Positions 7,231 through 7,930 of a DNA stretch of 7,930 nt are shown in pieces; positions within the stretch are counted from its first letter, which is position 1, and the number at the start of each line of letters is the position of its first letter. A program made the translations under genes and the position numbers. The notes under the pieces were generated by a model, which did not search any database, had not been told where the DNA came from, and saw only the letters and a program-made list of their open reading frames with translations. Where the stretch lies: the NCBI GenBank assembly GCA_002701145.1, contig PAEE01000053.1, positions 23,942 through 31,871 on the forward strand, in the 5' to 3' direction. The DNA comes from Methanobacteriota archaeon (GTDB lineage: Archaea > Thermoplasmatota > Poseidoniia > Poseidoniales > Poseidoniaceae).

Positions 7231-7554
7231 CTTTTTTGAAACGATGATACTTGAATCTCTCCAAGCATCAAATATCGACCAGAAATAAAGCAGTACCCAG
7301 AGTACTAATGTAAATGCGAGGGGGATTTGAAGTAGGAACCAATCTGAACCTCTGCGGTGGTTTCTGTTGAAATGTTGGCCCAAAAATAGGAATGGAACTA
7401 GAGATAATATCACGGCAAAGATGGGTCGAAATGCTCCCCAAATACCGACTCCAGCGGTGATTTCATTCCAAATTGTTTTACTGAGTGCTAAGGAATCTAC
7501 AGGTTCTTCATCTACAGGCACAACGACCTCTAGGACCTCCTCATCTTCCAGCAT
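7225..7554 (-). CDS. Small two-helix membrane protein with acidic N-terminus, function unknown
   Basis: This 109-residue product is not one I can name. Residues 1-20 are very acidic (nine Asp/Glu) with a Val-rich core. Two hydrophobic segments follow: about 42-59 (FRPIFAVILSLVPFLFLG) and about 73-95, which is rich in Leu, Val, Trp and Phe. A basic loop (NRNHRRG, 63-69) lies between them. By the positive-inside rule the loop is cytoplasmic, which would place both ends outside; however, the C-terminal Lys pair makes that orientation uncertain. The coherent hydrophobicity, acidic head and compact fit between neighbours argue that this is a real gene and not a shadow. No Shine-Dalgarno precedes its ATG, which suggests a leaderless transcript. 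Its end overlaps the lipoprotein gene by 6 bp, tail to tail, so it is not part of that operon. It is divergent from the pyroglutamyl-peptidase gene, 76 bp away. Confidence 0.65.
   Translation of the reverse strand: MLEDEEVLEVVVPVDEEPVDSLALSKTIWNEITAGVGIWGAFRPIFAVILSLVPFLFLGQHFNRNHRRGSDWFLLQIPLAFTLVLWVLLYFWSIFDAWRDSSIIVSKKS
7232..7237 (+). terminator. T6 run right after the lipoprotein stop
   Basis: Six T residues begin two bases after the TGA of the last gene of the plus-strand cluster. Archaeal RNA polymerase commonly ends transcripts at oligo-T tracts, so this is the best candidate terminator for the cluster. The same bases encode the two Lys residues near the C-terminus of the convergent gene on the minus strand, so the tract may exist only for coding reasons. 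No hairpin precedes it. Confidence 0.4.
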
Positions 7555-7613
7555 TAAGTGACTCGTGTAAGTGAATACTTGTCAATGTGGCGACACAAAT
7601 CTCATTGAAGTGA
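7555..7613. repeat. Three AAGTGA copies in the divergent spacer
   Basis: AAGTGA occurs at 7556-7561, 7569-7574 and 7608-7613; the first two share a leading T. Start-to-start distances are 13 and 39 bases. They lie between two divergent genes, where both promoters must be, so they might be an operator. A six-base word repeated three times in a short AT-leaning spacer can also arise by chance. No convincing TATA box is visible for either gene. Confidence 0.25.
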
Positions 7614-7619
7614 ACGTAT

Positions 7620-7625
7620 GGAGGT
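7620..7625 (+). promoter_or_regulatory. Shine-Dalgarno GGAGGT for the pyroglutamyl-peptidase gene
   Basis: GGAGGT lies 5 bases before ATG 7631. It settles the start against the ATG at 7618, which overlaps this site and is out of frame with the peptidase. Confidence 0.8.
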
Positions 7626-7630
7626 AAAAT

Positions 7631-7930
7631 ATGGCGGAGCCAGTTCTAGTTACCGGGTTCGAGCCATTTGGAGTGCATACAACAAATATTTCCGGTGATG
7701 TGGCACTTTCCCTATCTGGTAAAAGTGTGCGAGATCACACCATTGAAGCAATGGTACTACCTGTTGATGAAAAGGGCTCAAAGATAGTTTCTGAGTTGGT
7801 CAAGAATCGTAAATTTGCCGCCATTATCCATATTGGATTGGCTGAAAATGCGGAGTGGCCAAGGATTGAAGTAATTGCCAAAGATGAATTAGATTTCAGA
7901 ATCCCAGATAACTCTGGACGTCAGATTAGA
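7631..7930 (+). CDS. pcp: Pyroglutamyl-peptidase I (C15 cysteine peptidase), 3' end missing
   Basis: The first 100 residues are visible, about half of the usual length of roughly 200-220. Pyroglutamyl-peptidase I removes N-terminal pyroglutamate from peptides in the cytosol. The family signature is clear. VTGFEPFG at 7-14 carries Phe10 and Phe13, which in characterised bacterial enzymes form the hydrophobic pocket for the pyroglutamyl ring. LPV follows at 43-45, then IIHIGLA at 65-71. The segment PRIEVIA at 77-83 holds Glu80, which aligns with the catalytic Glu of the Cys-His-Glu triad. RIPDNSGRQ at 90-98 matches the conserved RIPDN loop. The catalytic Cys and His lie beyond the window, so activity cannot be confirmed. 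There is no signal peptide. The gene has its own Shine-Dalgarno and is divergent from the small membrane protein gene. It probably serves general peptide turnover, with no evident link to the surface-protein cluster. Confidence 0.92.
   Translation, partial: MAEPVLVTGFEPFGVHTTNISGDVALSLSGKSVRDHTIEAMVLPVDEKGSKIVSELVKNRKFAAIIHIGLAENAEWPRIEVIAKDELDFRIPDNSGRQIR

Noticed and set aside
7367..7561. A 64-codon plus-strand open frame opposite the small membrane protein
   Set aside because: Its low-complexity Ser/Thr C-terminus mirrors the acidic head encoded on the minus strand. The minus-strand reading gives coherent membrane helices and is preferred.

Overview
The window looks like a piece of a planktonic archaeal genome, most likely a Marine Group II euryarchaeon (Poseidoniales-like). 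Four things point that way: very acidic, Asp-rich secreted proteins; a giant Ser/Thr/Asn-rich surface protein with one C-terminal membrane helix; a short Pro-rich cytoplasmic tail ending in a 'GLPxGWTMEQWxHYGQQ'-type motif that I recall from many MGII membrane proteins; and short archaeal-style Shine-Dalgarno sites (GAGGTGA, AGGTG, GGAGGT). The assignment rests on recalled family features, not on a search.

Layout from left to right: (1) the 3' end of a secreted acidic protein with a thrombospondin-3/EF-hand-like DxDxD calcium motif near its C-terminus (1-588). (2) A 98-bp gap with a GC-rich hairpin. (3) A compact three-gene plus-strand cluster: a 1780-residue cell-surface protein (687-6029), a 140-residue cytosolic helical protein of unknown function (6041-6463), and a lipoprotein with a metzincin-like zinc-peptidase motif (6472-7230). 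Gaps between these genes are 11 and 8 bp, and the second and third each have a clear Shine-Dalgarno, so they are probably co-transcribed. (4) A convergent minus-strand gene for a small two-helix membrane protein (7225-7554), whose stop codon shares the palindrome TCATGA with the lipoprotein stop. (5) A 76-bp divergent spacer, then the 5' part of a pyroglutamyl-peptidase I gene (7631-7930), cut by the window end.

The cluster joins a large, probably disulfide-stapled exported scaffold (beta-propeller, two Asp-box modules, Ig-like and CARDB-like modules, membrane anchor) to an extracytoplasmic lipid-anchored metallopeptidase candidate and a soluble helical protein that could meet the scaffold's cytoplasmic tail. 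A surface binding or processing function is the natural inference, but nothing in the sequence proves a substrate.

The most unusual features are three identical-spacing CX7C loops in the scaffold, an Asn where the third zinc-binding His of the metzincin motif should be, and the conserved-looking cytoplasmic tail beside an orphan helical protein. I found no tRNA, rRNA, CRISPR array, insertion sequence or phage feature.
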